This document shows positions 1 to 6,357 of a DNA stretch of 8,483 nucleotides, piece after piece. Origin of the DNA: CAYZXK01 sp964482395 (GTDB lineage Bacteria > Planctomycetota > Phycisphaerae > UBA1845 > Fen-1342); NCBI GenBank assembly GCA_964482395.1, contig CAYZXK010000027.1:1-8483 (forward strand). The letters are read 5' to 3'. Below the pieces are notes generated by a model that was not told where the DNA came from, ran no database searches, and was given only the letters and a program-made list of their open reading frames with translations. Position numbers and translations under genes: made by a program. Position 1 is the first letter of the stretch, and the number at the start of each line of letters is the position of its first letter.

Positions 1-710
1 GTCCAGGCCCGCCATCCGGGCAGTTGAGCGGTAACTGACAGGCCGGCGATCACCACCAGCCAGTACCAGACCCGGAAGGGGTCGAGTGCGGAAAGGAGTC
101 CCGACAAGGCGGCCAGTCCGGTAGCCCTGCGCGGGCCGGGATCGCCGATCAGTTGCAGCAGCGGCCCCAACGAGGTGTCCACCTCCAGCGTCCGAAAATG
201 CAGGGTCATGGCCAGCCTGACTGCCAGCCGGAGCAGGTCCGCGTAGCCGGCCAGGACGCAGATTGTCAGCAGCGTGTGCCACTCGGGCTTGCGGCCGGTC
301 AGGGCCACCACTCCGTACAATAAAGCGGCCACCAACAGTGTGACCGCCAGGACCCGGATCGGCTCGGCGGCGACCACCCGAATGCGAGCCAGCAGCTTCT
401 CAAACTGCCCCTGCTTGTACTCCTGCTGGTACAGGTCGCGCAGCGCGGACCGCTCCACCACGTCGCGTTTCTCGTCGTCGATCCGGGCGATTCGCTCCTG
501 AACCGCCAGGTCCACCGCGCGATCGATCAGCCCGGTTTGCACAGTGGCCCATCCGAGGAGGGTGACCGCGGCCAGCAGGACCGCCAGGGGCCAGCCCCAG
601 ACGGCTACGTCCTCGACTCGGGCGAAGACCCGAGCGGGCGCGACCAGCACCAAGGCCGCGTCCCACAGTCCAATTGGTCGGTGACCAGGGGTCTGGGTCG
701 GTTCGGACAC
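1..710 (-). CDS. YIP1-family integral membrane protein (C-terminus beyond the window)
   Basis: The reading frame starts at a GTG at 710-708 and stays open to the left edge, giving 236 residues without a stop, so the 3' end is missing. The N-terminus (about residues 14-35) has the look of YIP1-type proteins: a short amphipathic stretch containing APARVFARVED, then a hydrophobic segment at about 37-57. A charged, probably cytosolic section follows at 62-112, rich in Glu, Arg and Gln. Further hydrophobic segments lie at about 116-137, 146-170, 196-207 and 211-230, the last preceded by LDPFRVWYW, which resembles the LD-F--WY signature of bacterial YIP1-like proteins. No ATG occurs in frame between the upstream stop and the GTG, and GAGGG sits about 8 bases before it, so the start is well supported. 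The role of bacterial YIP1-like proteins is unknown. The assignment is by resemblance, not by search. Confidence 0.72.
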   Translation of the reverse strand, partial: MSEPTQTPGHRPIGLWDAALVLVAPARVFARVEDVAVWGWPLAVLLAAVTLLGWATVQTGLIDRAVDLAVQERIARIDDEKRDVVERSALRDLYQQEYKQGQFEKLLARIRVVAAEPIRVLAVTLLVAALLYGVVALTGRKPEWHTLLTICVLAGYADLLRLAVRLAMTLHFRTLEVDTSLGPLLQLIGDPGPRRATGLAALSGLLSALDPFRVWYWLVVIAGLSVTAQLPGWRAW

Positions 711-802
711 GTCGGGTCCCTCGCCGCCGGCGTCACTGCGGCCCGGAAAGGTCCGTGTGTTCCATGGCCGCTCTCGCTGGCGCCTGCCGGAGTGAGAAAG
801 TC

Positions 803-808
803 ATTATA
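803..808 (-). promoter_or_regulatory. Candidate -10 element for the YIP1-like gene
   Basis: Read on the minus strand this is TATAAT, an exact match to the sigma-70 -10 consensus in very GC-rich DNA, about 95 bases before the GTG at 710. The sequence 17-18 bases further upstream (CATGCT or TCATGC) does not resemble a -35 box. The site is therefore weakly supported or depends on an activator. Confidence 0.35.
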
Positions 809-832
809 AGATCGTCGCGGCCGGCAGCATGA

Positions 833-890
833 GCCTATTCGTGGTGCGACCCGGCCTATTCGACAACTGCCGACAACTTCCGACACCGTG
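833..890. repeat. Phased direct repeats (possible regulator-binding array)
   Basis: GCCTATTCG occurs at 833-841 and again at 854-862, 21 bp apart, about two helical turns. It runs directly into three consecutive 10-bp units, CGACAACTGC (861-870), CGACAACTTC (871-880) and CGACACCGTG (881-890), which share CGACA in exact 10-bp register. This spacing would place each copy on the same DNA face. Such arrays are typical of operators, but no cognate regulator is visible here and chance cannot be excluded. Confidence 0.4.
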
Positions 891-1025
891 GCGGACACTG
901 CGGGCACCGGGCCGCCAGATTGTCAGACCAGGGATCAACCGCCCAGGTTGGCCGGCTGCTGGTGTCGGGCGGGGCCGGTACCATGGTGGCCGCGGAGGAG
1001 TTGACCGCCGGGAATGGCAGACCGC

Positions 1026-1030
1026 GGAGG
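1026..1030 (+). promoter_or_regulatory. Shine-Dalgarno site deciding the Aas-like start
   Basis: GGAGG ends 6 bases before the GTG at 1037, close to the ideal distance. The competing in-frame TTG (920) has no purine-rich stretch before it, and the ATG (983) has only a diffuse G-rich stretch. Homology to E. coli Aas also begins at the GTG. Confidence 0.65.
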
Positions 1031-1036
1031 GTCACG

Positions 1037-3673
1037 GTGCTTGACGCCTGGCTGCGAAACCTGGTCAAGATGCTGCTGTGGCTGCGCTACCGCGTCCGGC
1101 TGTGCGGGTTGGGTGCGGTGATCAGGCGGGGAAGGAGCGGGATCCTGTTCCTCCCGAATCATCCGGCGCTGATCGACCCGATAATCCTGGTGACCTACCT
1201 GCACCAGCACTTTCGGGCTCGGGTGCTGGCCGATCAGGATCAGATCGACCGGTTCTTGGTGCGGTGGCTGGCCCGGCGAGCCGGGGTCATCCCGATCCCG
1301 GACCTGCGCCGGTATGGGCCACCCGCGGCCGCCCAGATCAGCATGGCACTGGATGAATGCGCGGAATGTCTCCGGCGCGGCCAGAATGTGATCCTGTACC
1401 CGGCCGGCCACCTCTATCGTAGCCGGTATGAGAATCTGCGGGGCAACAGCGCCGTGGAGTACGTGCTGCGGAAGGCACCCCAGGCCCGGGTCGTGCTGGT
1501 CCGCACTCGCGGACTGTGGGGCAGCGCGTTCAGTTTGGCATCCGGGAGCATTCCGGATGTGGGCGGCGTGCTGCGGCGGGGGGCCCTCCGGCTGCTTGCC
1601 AACCTGATTTTCTTCTCCCCGCGCCGGAAGGTGACCATCGAGCTGCTGGAGCCGGTCGATTTTCCACGGCAGGCCGAGCGCACCGCGCTGAATGCGTACC
1701 TGGAACGGTATTACAACGCGGACGCGCCACCCAACACGTATATCGGGTATGGCTGGTGGGAAGCCGGCGGTCCTCGAGTGCTGCCCGAGCCGGACCTGGA
1801 GCGGACTGCCCACGCGATGGCGGCCGTCCCGGAAGCCACCCGCAGCCTGGTTACCGCATACCTGCGTGAGCGGAGCGGAAAGCCCGCCCTGAGCGACACC
1901 GATCGGCTGGCTGAAGACCTGGGACTGGACAGCCTGGCAAAAGCGGAACTCATGCTCTGGTTGGCCAGAGAATTCGGGCTAGCCGGCAGCGATGTGGACG
2001 CCCTGCGAACTGTGGGCGATGTCCTGCTAGCCACTGGCGGACAGGCGGTTGTCACCCGACCGGTCGAGCTGCGCCCGGTCCCCGCCGGATGGTTCCGCGG
2101 ACGCAGCCGGCGCCGGGCAGCGGTGCCCGAGGGGCACACTATCGGGCAAGTCTTTCTGCGACAAGCCGCAAGCGGACCGGATCGGGCAATTGTCGCCGAC
2201 CAGATCAGCGGCCTGAGAACCTACCGCGACCTGATCGCCGGCGTCCTGATCCTCAAGCCGCTGATCGAGAAGCTGCCCGGGGAGCGGATCGGCATCATGC
2301 TGCCGGCCTCCGTGGCTGCGGTTACGACCTTCCTGAGCACACTGCTGGCCGGCAAGGTGCCCCTGATGGTGAACTGGACCAGCGGGACACGGAGCATCAA
2401 CCACGTCCTCAAACTGGCGAACGTGGAGCGGGTGCTGACTGCCCGTATGCTGCTGCGCCGGCTCAAATCGCACGGCCAGGAACTGGCCGGGCTGGACCGG
2501 CCGCTGGTCTTTCTGGACGAGGTCGGTGGGCAGGTGTCACGACTGGCCAAACTGCGGGTGTGGGCCCGGAGTCGCGGAAGTTGGTCTGAGCTGTTCGATG
2601 CTCGGGAGGCGGAGACCGCGGTCATTCTCGTCACCAGCGGGTCCGAGACCGAGCCCAAGGCGGTTCCGCTGACCCACGGCAACCTGCTGGCCAACATCCG
2701 CGACCTGATGAGCGTCTTCACCGTCCGGGACGATGACGTGCTGATCGGGTTCCTGCCGCCCTTCCACTCCTTCGGGCTGACCGTGACGTTGCTTCTGCCG
2801 CTGCTGGCCGGCGTGCGAGCGGTTTACCACCCCAACCCGGGCGAGGGCTGGGTCTTGGCCCGGCTGATCGCCGATTACAGGGTTACTCTTCTGTGTGGCA
2901 CGCCGACTTTCCTGAACGGCATCGCTCGCGCCGCCAGTGGCCAGCAACTTGCCACCCTGCGACTGGCCGTCACCGGGGCCGACCGGTGTCCGGTCCAGAC
3001 CTACCAGACTCTGGCCCGCCTGTGTCCGCAGGCGGTGATCCTCGAAGGCTACGGCCTGACGGAATGTTCGCCGGTCGTATCCGTCAACCGCGAGAGCGGT
3101 CCGCGACCCGGTACGATCGGGAAAGTACTGCCCTCTCTCGAATACGCGGTGATCGATCCCGACCGCATGCGGCGGCTGGGAAAGGGGGCGATCGGAGAAC
3201 TTTTGGTGCGGGGTCCGAGCGTGTTCTCGGGGTACCTGGCAGACCAGGCTGGCCGGCCCTTCGTCGAACTGGACGGAAAAGAGTGGTACCGGACCGGGGA
3301 TCTGGTCAGCGAAGACCAGGACGGCGTGCTGACCTTCCATGGCCGGCTCAAGCGATTCGTGAAAGTGGGTGGCGAGATGATCTCGCTGCCGGCCATCGAG
3401 GCGGCTCTGGAACCATATTATCCGGCTCAGCCGGAAGAAGGGCCGGTGATCGCGGTGGAGGCTACCGCGGACGAAACCCGACCCGAGTTGATCCTGTTCA
3501 CCACCCGGCAGGTGAATCGGCAGACCGTGAATCGGCAACTGCGCGAAGCGGGTTTGTCGGCGCTGCACAACATCAGCCGCGTCGTGCAGCTCGAGCAGAT
3601 CCCGGTTCTGGGCACCGGGAAGACCGACTACCGGGCCCTGCGTCGGATTCTGGCTGCCCAGGCCGAAGGCTGA
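1037..3673 (+). CDS. Aas-like acyltransferase / acyl carrier / acyl-AMP ligase fusion
   Basis: The protein has 878 residues with three domains in order. (1) A PlsC-type glycerophospholipid acyltransferase (about 20-240) has the catalytic HX4D motif at His42-Asp47 (NHPALID). (2) An acyl-carrier domain (about 270-336) has the phosphopantetheine Ser299 in GLDSLAKAEL. (3) An adenylate-forming acyl ligase (about 365-870) has the ATP loop TSGSETEPK (533-541), PFHSFGLT (575-582), EGYGLTECSP (670-679), YRTGDL (751-756), GRLKRF (769-774) and the C-terminal Lys862 in GTGKTDY. Several blocks closely match E. coli Aas (FHSFGLTV, GYGLTEC-PVVS-N), which activates fatty acids on bound ACP and re-acylates 2-acylglycerophosphoethanolamine at the inner membrane. 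E. coli Aas is about 720 residues and lacks the carrier domain, so this protein probably carries its own ACP. The GTG at 1037 is preferred because GGAGG ends 6 bases before it and the N-terminus (LDAWLRNL) then aligns with the start of Aas (LFSFFRNL). Alternatives are an ATG at 983 and a TTG at 920, both with poor ribosome sites. Oddity: the usual PEG of acyltransferase motif III is PAG (122-124). The exact acyl acceptor is not known. Confidence 0.88.
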   Translation: MLDAWLRNLVKMLLWLRYRVRLCGLGAVIRRGRSGILFLPNHPALIDPIILVTYLHQHFRARVLADQDQIDRFLVRWLARRAGVIPIPDLRRYGPPAAAQISMALDECAECLRRGQNVILYPAGHLYRSRYENLRGNSAVEYVLRKAPQARVVLVRTRGLWGSAFSLASGSIPDVGGVLRRGALRLLANLIFFSPRRKVTIELLEPVDFPRQAERTALNAYLERYYNADAPPNTYIGYGWWEAGGPRVLPEPDLERTAHAMAAVPEATRSLVTAYLRERSGKPALSDTDRLAEDLGLDSLAKAELMLWLAREFGLAGSDVDALRTVGDVLLATGGQAVVTRPVELRPVPAGWFRGRSRRRAAVPEGHTIGQVFLRQAASGPDRAIVADQISGLRTYRDLIAGVLILKPLIEKLPGERIGIMLPASVAAVTTFLSTLLAGKVPLMVNWTSGTRSINHVLKLANVERVLTARMLLRRLKSHGQELAGLDRPLVFLDEVGGQVSRLAKLRVWARSRGSWSELFDAREAETAVILVTSGSETEPKAVPLTHGNLLANIRDLMSVFTVRDDDVLIGFLPPFHSFGLTVTLLLPLLAGVRAVYHPNPGEGWVLARLIADYRVTLLCGTPTFLNGIARAASGQQLATLRLAVTGADRCPVQTYQTLARLCPQAVILEGYGLTECSPVVSVNRESGPRPGTIGKVLPSLEYAVIDPDRMRRLGKGAIGELLVRGPSVFSGYLADQAGRPFVELDGKEWYRTGDLVSEDQDGVLTFHGRLKRFVKVGGEMISLPAIEAALEPYYPAQPEEGPVIAVEATADETRPELILFTTRQVNRQTVNRQLREAGLSALHNISRVVQLEQIPVLGTGKTDYRALRRILAAQAEG

Positions 3674-5204
3674 CCAGGCCAGCGACCACCAGGGTGCCGC
3701 CCAGCAGTGACATGATGGTGAAAGTCCATTCGCGCGCGGCGGTCCGCCCCCGCAGCCGCCAGTAGCCGGCTCGCTGAGCGGCCAAGTATTCTTCCAGGTC
3801 GGGGGCCTGGCGCTGGAGTTCCAGCGGCAGCCTGGCCAGCTCGACCTGGTAGCGATTGATCGCATCCTGCCGGATCTCGTCCCATTGTCCGCGCCCGCTG
3901 CGCAGCCACATCGGCCAGCTCAACTGGGCCATCATGACCACCACCAGCAGGATCAGGCTCGGCCACAGTCGTGCCCAGCGTGCGGCCGCCACGCCCAGGA
4001 ACGGCAGCACCACTATGAGGTAGCGTTCGTGGACCTTGGTGGGCAGCATGACCAGCAGCAGCAGGCTGAGCGTGGTCCACAGGATCAGGCCGCGCCGGTC
4101 TGCCCGCCAGCGTTTCCAGGTGTACAGCAGACCGGCCAGGAGTCCTGCCGCCAGCAACAGCTTGCCCCACATGCCGCGGCTGAGGCCCAGGGTCCGCACC
4201 GTGGCATCCAGCGAATCGGACAGCAGCAAGTGCAGGTACCACACATTGAAGGCTTTCAGCGTGGTCAGATGCGAATACGTGGCGAACAGATTCTCCACAT
4301 AACTGCGGTTCAGCCAGGCTAGTCCGCTGTGAAGGATGAACGGTGAGGCCCCGATCAGCAGGACTGCAAGGGCCACCGCTCCGCCGACGACCGGTCGCCA
4401 CCACGGCCGAGTGGAAAGCAGGGCGTAACCCCACAGCGGGACGAACAGGATGGCCTGCGGCTTAAGCCCGAAGGCTAGGCCCCACAGGACCCCGGCCAGA
4501 ATCCATCGGCCGCGGAGCATGGCATAGAGCATCCATGCGGCCGGAGCCAGCAGCACCGAGTCGGTCTGGGCCCAGATCACTGAATCCCACCAGAAGGGCG
4601 GGGCCAGTAGCATTATCGCATAAGTGAGCGGCCCCGCCGATCCGGGACGCAGCCGGGCCGCCAGCGCGGCACACCCCCAGGCCAGCAGAAAATCGCCCAG
4701 CACGCTCCAAAAAGTGAACAGCCCCAGCGAAATCGGGGTGTTGATGAGCCGGTCCGGACTGACGAGCTTGAAGACCAGCCCCGACAGATAGAGCAAATAG
4801 GTGGACAGCGGCGGGTAGTTGCAGACCCGGTCAACCGCTCGCTGGGTTATGCCCCAACGTTGCTCCCGCCGGTCCCAGACCCGCATGTCATGTCGGGGCG
4901 GGGGCTCGTCGTACAGGGTAAGCAGGCCCCGATCAGTTGCCTGCATGCCCCAGCGAACGAAGTCGTCGTGGTCACCGGGATAAAGCATGCCGGCGAAAAT
5001 CGGCACCGGGGGCCCCCCGGGCAACGCCGGGGCCATGATCAGGAATACCCGGAGCAGCAACGCCACTACCGTCACCCCGATCCAGCCGGCCAGGCGTCGG
5101 GGAGACCGGCGAAGGCCAAGCCCGGGTTGGATCGGTCGAGAGAAGACCGCCGCAGAGGACCGGTCGCCACGGCTGCCGCGGCCGGGCTTGGCTCGGGGGG
5201 ACAT
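3573..5204 (-). CDS. GT-C type polytopic membrane glycosyltransferase (polyprenyl-phosphate-sugar dependent, predicted)
   Basis: The protein has 543 residues and about ten or more hydrophobic segments, the first at about 39-58 and the last at about 493-511. After the first span comes a loop with PGDHDDF (76-82), an acidic cluster where GT-C enzymes place their catalytic Asp. Further family-like blocks are NYPPL (129-133), WDSVIWAQTD (206-215), LKPQ (247-250) and KVHERY (390-395). These recur in bacterial mannosyltransferase-like GT-C proteins that move a sugar from a lipid-phosphate donor to an acceptor outside the membrane. Sugar and acceptor cannot be read from the sequence. The start is the ATG at 5204: GGGAG lies 8 bases before it, and a good promoter lies just upstream. 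An in-frame TTG at 5255 falls inside that promoter's spacer, so it should not be transcribed. The N-terminal ~35 residues are Arg/Ser/Pro-rich and cytosolic. The last ~32 residues, after the final span, are low-complexity and overlap the 3' end of the convergent Aas-like gene by 101 bp. Confidence 0.8.
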   Translation of the reverse strand: MSPRAKPGRGSRGDRSSAAVFSRPIQPGLGLRRSPRRLAGWIGVTVVALLLRVFLIMAPALPGGPPVPIFAGMLYPGDHDDFVRWGMQATDRGLLTLYDEPPPRHDMRVWDRREQRWGITQRAVDRVCNYPPLSTYLLYLSGLVFKLVSPDRLINTPISLGLFTFWSVLGDFLLAWGCAALAARLRPGSAGPLTYAIMLLAPPFWWDSVIWAQTDSVLLAPAAWMLYAMLRGRWILAGVLWGLAFGLKPQAILFVPLWGYALLSTRPWWRPVVGGAVALAVLLIGASPFILHSGLAWLNRSYVENLFATYSHLTTLKAFNVWYLHLLLSDSLDATVRTLGLSRGMWGKLLLAAGLLAGLLYTWKRWRADRRGLILWTTLSLLLLVMLPTKVHERYLIVVLPFLGVAAARWARLWPSLILLVVVMMAQLSWPMWLRSGRGQWDEIRQDAINRYQVELARLPLELQRQAPDLEEYLAAQRAGYWRLRGRTAAREWTFTIMSLLGGTLVVAGLVSLRPGQPESDAGPGSRSSRCPEPGSARAARRG

Positions 5205-5232
5205 CTGGAATGCTCCCGGGGTGGCCTGCCGG

Positions 5233-5262
5233 CTTATAGTCTCAGGCGGTCGCAAGCGTCAA
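5233..5262 (-). promoter_or_regulatory. Sigma-70-type promoter for the glycosyltransferase gene
   Basis: On the minus strand TTGACG (5262-5257) and TATAAG (5238-5233) are separated by 18 bases; each hexamer matches consensus at 5 of 6 positions. Transcription would begin near 5226, giving a leader of about 22 bases that includes the GGGAG site and the ATG at 5204. This placement excludes the upstream TTG at 5255 as a start. Confidence 0.6.
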
Positions 5263-5302
5263 GCGGACCGGCCGACGGCAGAAAACCGATGGCCGGCCGG
5301 CA

Positions 5303-5332
5303 TTGGAGCCCGGATCGGGTCAGTGGTACAAT
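5303..5332 (+). promoter_or_regulatory. Candidate promoter for the small membrane ORF and lipoprotein
   Basis: TTGGAG (5303-5308) and TACAAT (5327-5332) are separated by 18 bases. The -10 matches 5 of 6 positions and the -35 only the TTG. A start near 5339 would give a leader of about 80 bases before the ATG at 5422. It lies back to back with the leftward glycosyltransferase promoter, about 40 bp away. Confidence 0.4.
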
Positions 5333-5383
5333 TCGACCGGCGTGAGCCGGCCGGTGACCAAGCGTCGGATTGACGGCGGAGTC

Positions 5384-5406
5384 GCCCCGCAGGGGCCGGC
5401 CGGCCC
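5384..5406 (+). repeat. Hairpin and 14-bp palindrome in the leader of the small ORF
   Basis: GCCCC-GCA-GGGGC (5384-5396) can form a five-pair hairpin. It overlaps a perfect 14-bp palindrome, GGGCCGGCCGGCCC (5393-5406), that ends 3 bases before the GGGAGG ribosome site at 5410. The two structures are mutually exclusive. A related GGCCGGCCGG lies at 5291-5300, upstream of the candidate promoter. It could shape translation of the small ORF, serve as a protein-binding site, or simply reflect high GC. Confidence 0.35.
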
Positions 5407-5421
5407 AAAGGGAGGCGCGGT

Positions 5422-5505
5422 ATGGACATTGTGGCCCAGTGGATACTGTTCTTGCTCTACGTCTACGTGGTGCAAACAGTCCTGATAACGTTCTTCATGC
5501 AGTAG
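5422..5505 (+). CDS. 27-residue single-span hydrophobic membrane peptide
   Basis: An ATG at 5422 opens a 27-codon frame ending in TAG at 5503-5505. GGGAGG (5410-5415) lies exactly 6 bases before the ATG, the best ribosome site in this part of the window. The peptide begins MDIVAQW and is almost wholly hydrophobic from Ile8 to Phe25 (ILFLLYVYVV core), ending FFMQ, so it should span the membrane once. There is one charged residue, Asp2. A candidate promoter lies about 90 bases upstream and the lipoprotein gene starts 212 bases downstream on the same strand. I do not recognise a family. Short hydrophobic proteins of this size act elsewhere as membrane-complex subunits, regulators or toxins, but nothing here chooses among these. 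The reading frame could also be a chance ORF, though the ribosome site argues against it. Confidence 0.55.
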   Translation: MDIVAQWILFLLYVYVVQTVLITFFMQ

Positions 5506-5570
5506 GCAACCTGGAACGCCTGGCAGCGACGGGCAGCCTGGCCGAGCAGCGAGGAGGAGCTATCGGACAG

Positions 5571-5590
5571 GCCCCGTTCCCACGCGGGGC
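5571..5590 (+). other. GC-rich hairpin between the small ORF and the lipoprotein gene
   Basis: GCCCCG (5571-5576) pairs perfectly with CGGGGC (5585-5590) around an 8-base loop. No T-run follows, so it is not a standard intrinsic terminator. It could attenuate or stabilise transcripts in the 212-bp gap 5506-5717, which otherwise shows nothing I can identify. Confidence 0.3.
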
Positions 5591-5717
5591 GGGCGGCGCT
5601 GCCGGTGGGGCGGCCGATAGATCGTTCGGCGGGGCCGGGAACACCCGTGCTGGCCGCAGTGGTGACCAGCGGGGGCGTTTGTCCGGTCGGAAGTATGCCG
5701 CCCAGGGAGGGTTATTC

Positions 5718-6329
5718 GTGTCCACCAAATTGATTCGCGTATGCCCCTGGCTGGCCTTGGTTGGTCTGTTGACGGCCGGCTGCACCATCGACCTTCAGCT
5801 CGATACTTCAGACGACTCGGCGACGGATCATCCAACCGACGGGACCACGGTTGGCGGCGTGACCCGGCTGGAGCAGACCGTCGAAACGATTCAGACCACC
5901 GACCCGCGAAGCATCGAGCTGCCGGAGCCGCTGGTGGTAACCGGCCAGGTCGTGATCATCGACCAGAGCGTGACTGTCATCATCGACCCTGAGGAAGAGC
6001 TGGTGGTCGAAGAGTTGCCCGATCGGACGGTGCTCGGCTTCGATAACCAAACCGGCTACGACCTCTATCTGCGGTACCTGGCCGACGGCGAACTCCAAGG
6101 CGTGTATGTCTACGACGGCGAGACCCTGCTGCTGGAATACCCTTGCCTGGACGTGATCGAGCTGCTGTCCGAGGACGACATCGACCCGGTTACCGGCTGG
6201 CTGGTGGACTCGATCGAACTGAGCGACGTTTTCGTGAATCCCGACCACTTCGAGTGTGGCGACGCTCTGGTGATCGAGTTCTACTGGGATCAGCTCGAGA
6301 TCAGCATTGAGCTGGTGGAACTGCTGTGA
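5718..6329 (+). CDS. Hyperacidic secreted lipoprotein, family unknown
   Basis: The frame begins at a GTG at 5718 with AGGGAGGG ending 6 bases before it and encodes 203 residues. Residues 1-21 form a lipoprotein signal (Lys4, Arg7, hydrophobic WLALVGLL) ending in the lipobox LTAG-Cys22, so the mature protein should be lipid-anchored. Thr follows the Cys, not Asp, which by the usual +2 rule favours outer-membrane sorting if a Lol system is present. The mature part has 43 Asp/Glu against four Arg and no Lys. A Thr/Asp-rich linker (29-48) is followed by a beta-rich-looking region with alternating hydrophobic and acidic residues (VVIIDQSVTVIID, 78-90) and a block FDNQTGYDLYLRY (108-120). Cys143 and Cys180 could form a disulfide. 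The frame is open upstream to 5370, but that extension reads as Arg/Gly/Ala-rich non-coding translation and would bury the signal peptide. I recognise no functional family. Calcium or cation binding is a guess from composition. Confidence 0.78.
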   Translation: MSTKLIRVCPWLALVGLLTAGCTIDLQLDTSDDSATDHPTDGTTVGGVTRLEQTVETIQTTDPRSIELPEPLVVTGQVVIIDQSVTVIIDPEEELVVEELPDRTVLGFDNQTGYDLYLRYLADGELQGVYVYDGETLLLEYPCLDVIELLSEDDIDPVTGWLVDSIELSDVFVNPDHFECGDALVIEFYWDQLEISIELVELL

Positions 6330-6340
6330 GCCGGAACCAG

Positions 6341-6357
6341 GCCGCCCACCAGGCGGC
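6341..6357. terminator. Possible bidirectional terminator hairpin in the convergent gap
   Basis: GCCGCC (6341-6346), loop CACCA, GGCGGC (6352-6357) forms a perfect six-pair stem that fills most of the 28 bp between the lipoprotein stop (6329) and the HDOD-GGDEF stop (6358). There is no T-tract on either side, so it is a weak or non-canonical terminator candidate, supported mainly by position. Confidence 0.45.

Larger units (their letters stand above)
711..1036. other. Divergent intergenic region with phased short repeats
   Basis: This gap separates the divergent starts of the YIP1-like gene (710) and the Aas-like gene (1037). It contains a perfect TATAAT on the minus strand (803-808), a 9-bp direct repeat spaced 21 bp apart (833-841 and 854-862), and three 10-bp tandem units (861-890). 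I found no convincing sigma-70 promoter for the rightward gene. The small ORFs crossing the gap lack ribosome binding sites and look like shadows. Confidence 0.6.

Noticed and set aside
829..1044. 71-residue plus-strand ORF in the divergent gap
   Set aside because: No ribosome site before the ATG, Arg/Gly-rich translation, and it runs over the Shine-Dalgarno and start of the Aas-like gene in another frame.
935..1813. 292-residue minus-strand frame opposite the acyltransferase domain
   Set aside because: Composition is rich in Pro, Gln and Arg with no domain, and it is antisense to a well-supported gene.
2537..3865. 442-residue open frame on the minus strand opposite the Aas-like gene
   Set aside because: The Aas-like gene on the other strand has unmistakable motifs throughout; this antisense frame is Arg/Pro/Gly-rich with no recognisable domain, a common by-product of high GC.
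3628..4434. 268-residue minus-strand frame inside the glycosyltransferase gene
   Set aside because: It is a shifted reading of the same strand; the membrane spans and KPQ/HERY motifs lie in the other frame.
5205..5255. Upstream TTG start extending the glycosyltransferase by 17 residues
   Set aside because: The TTG lies inside the spacer of the predicted promoter and has no ribosome site; the ATG at 5204 has GGGAG at good distance.
5551..5559. GAGGAGGAG resembling a strong Shine-Dalgarno site
   Set aside because: No ATG, GTG or TTG occurs at a usable distance after it, so it does not start a gene.
5370..5717. Upstream extension of the lipoprotein frame
   Set aside because: It would put about 116 Arg/Gly/Ala-rich residues before a clear lipoprotein signal peptide; the GTG at 5718 has a strong ribosome site, and the region holds the 27-codon ORF in another frame.
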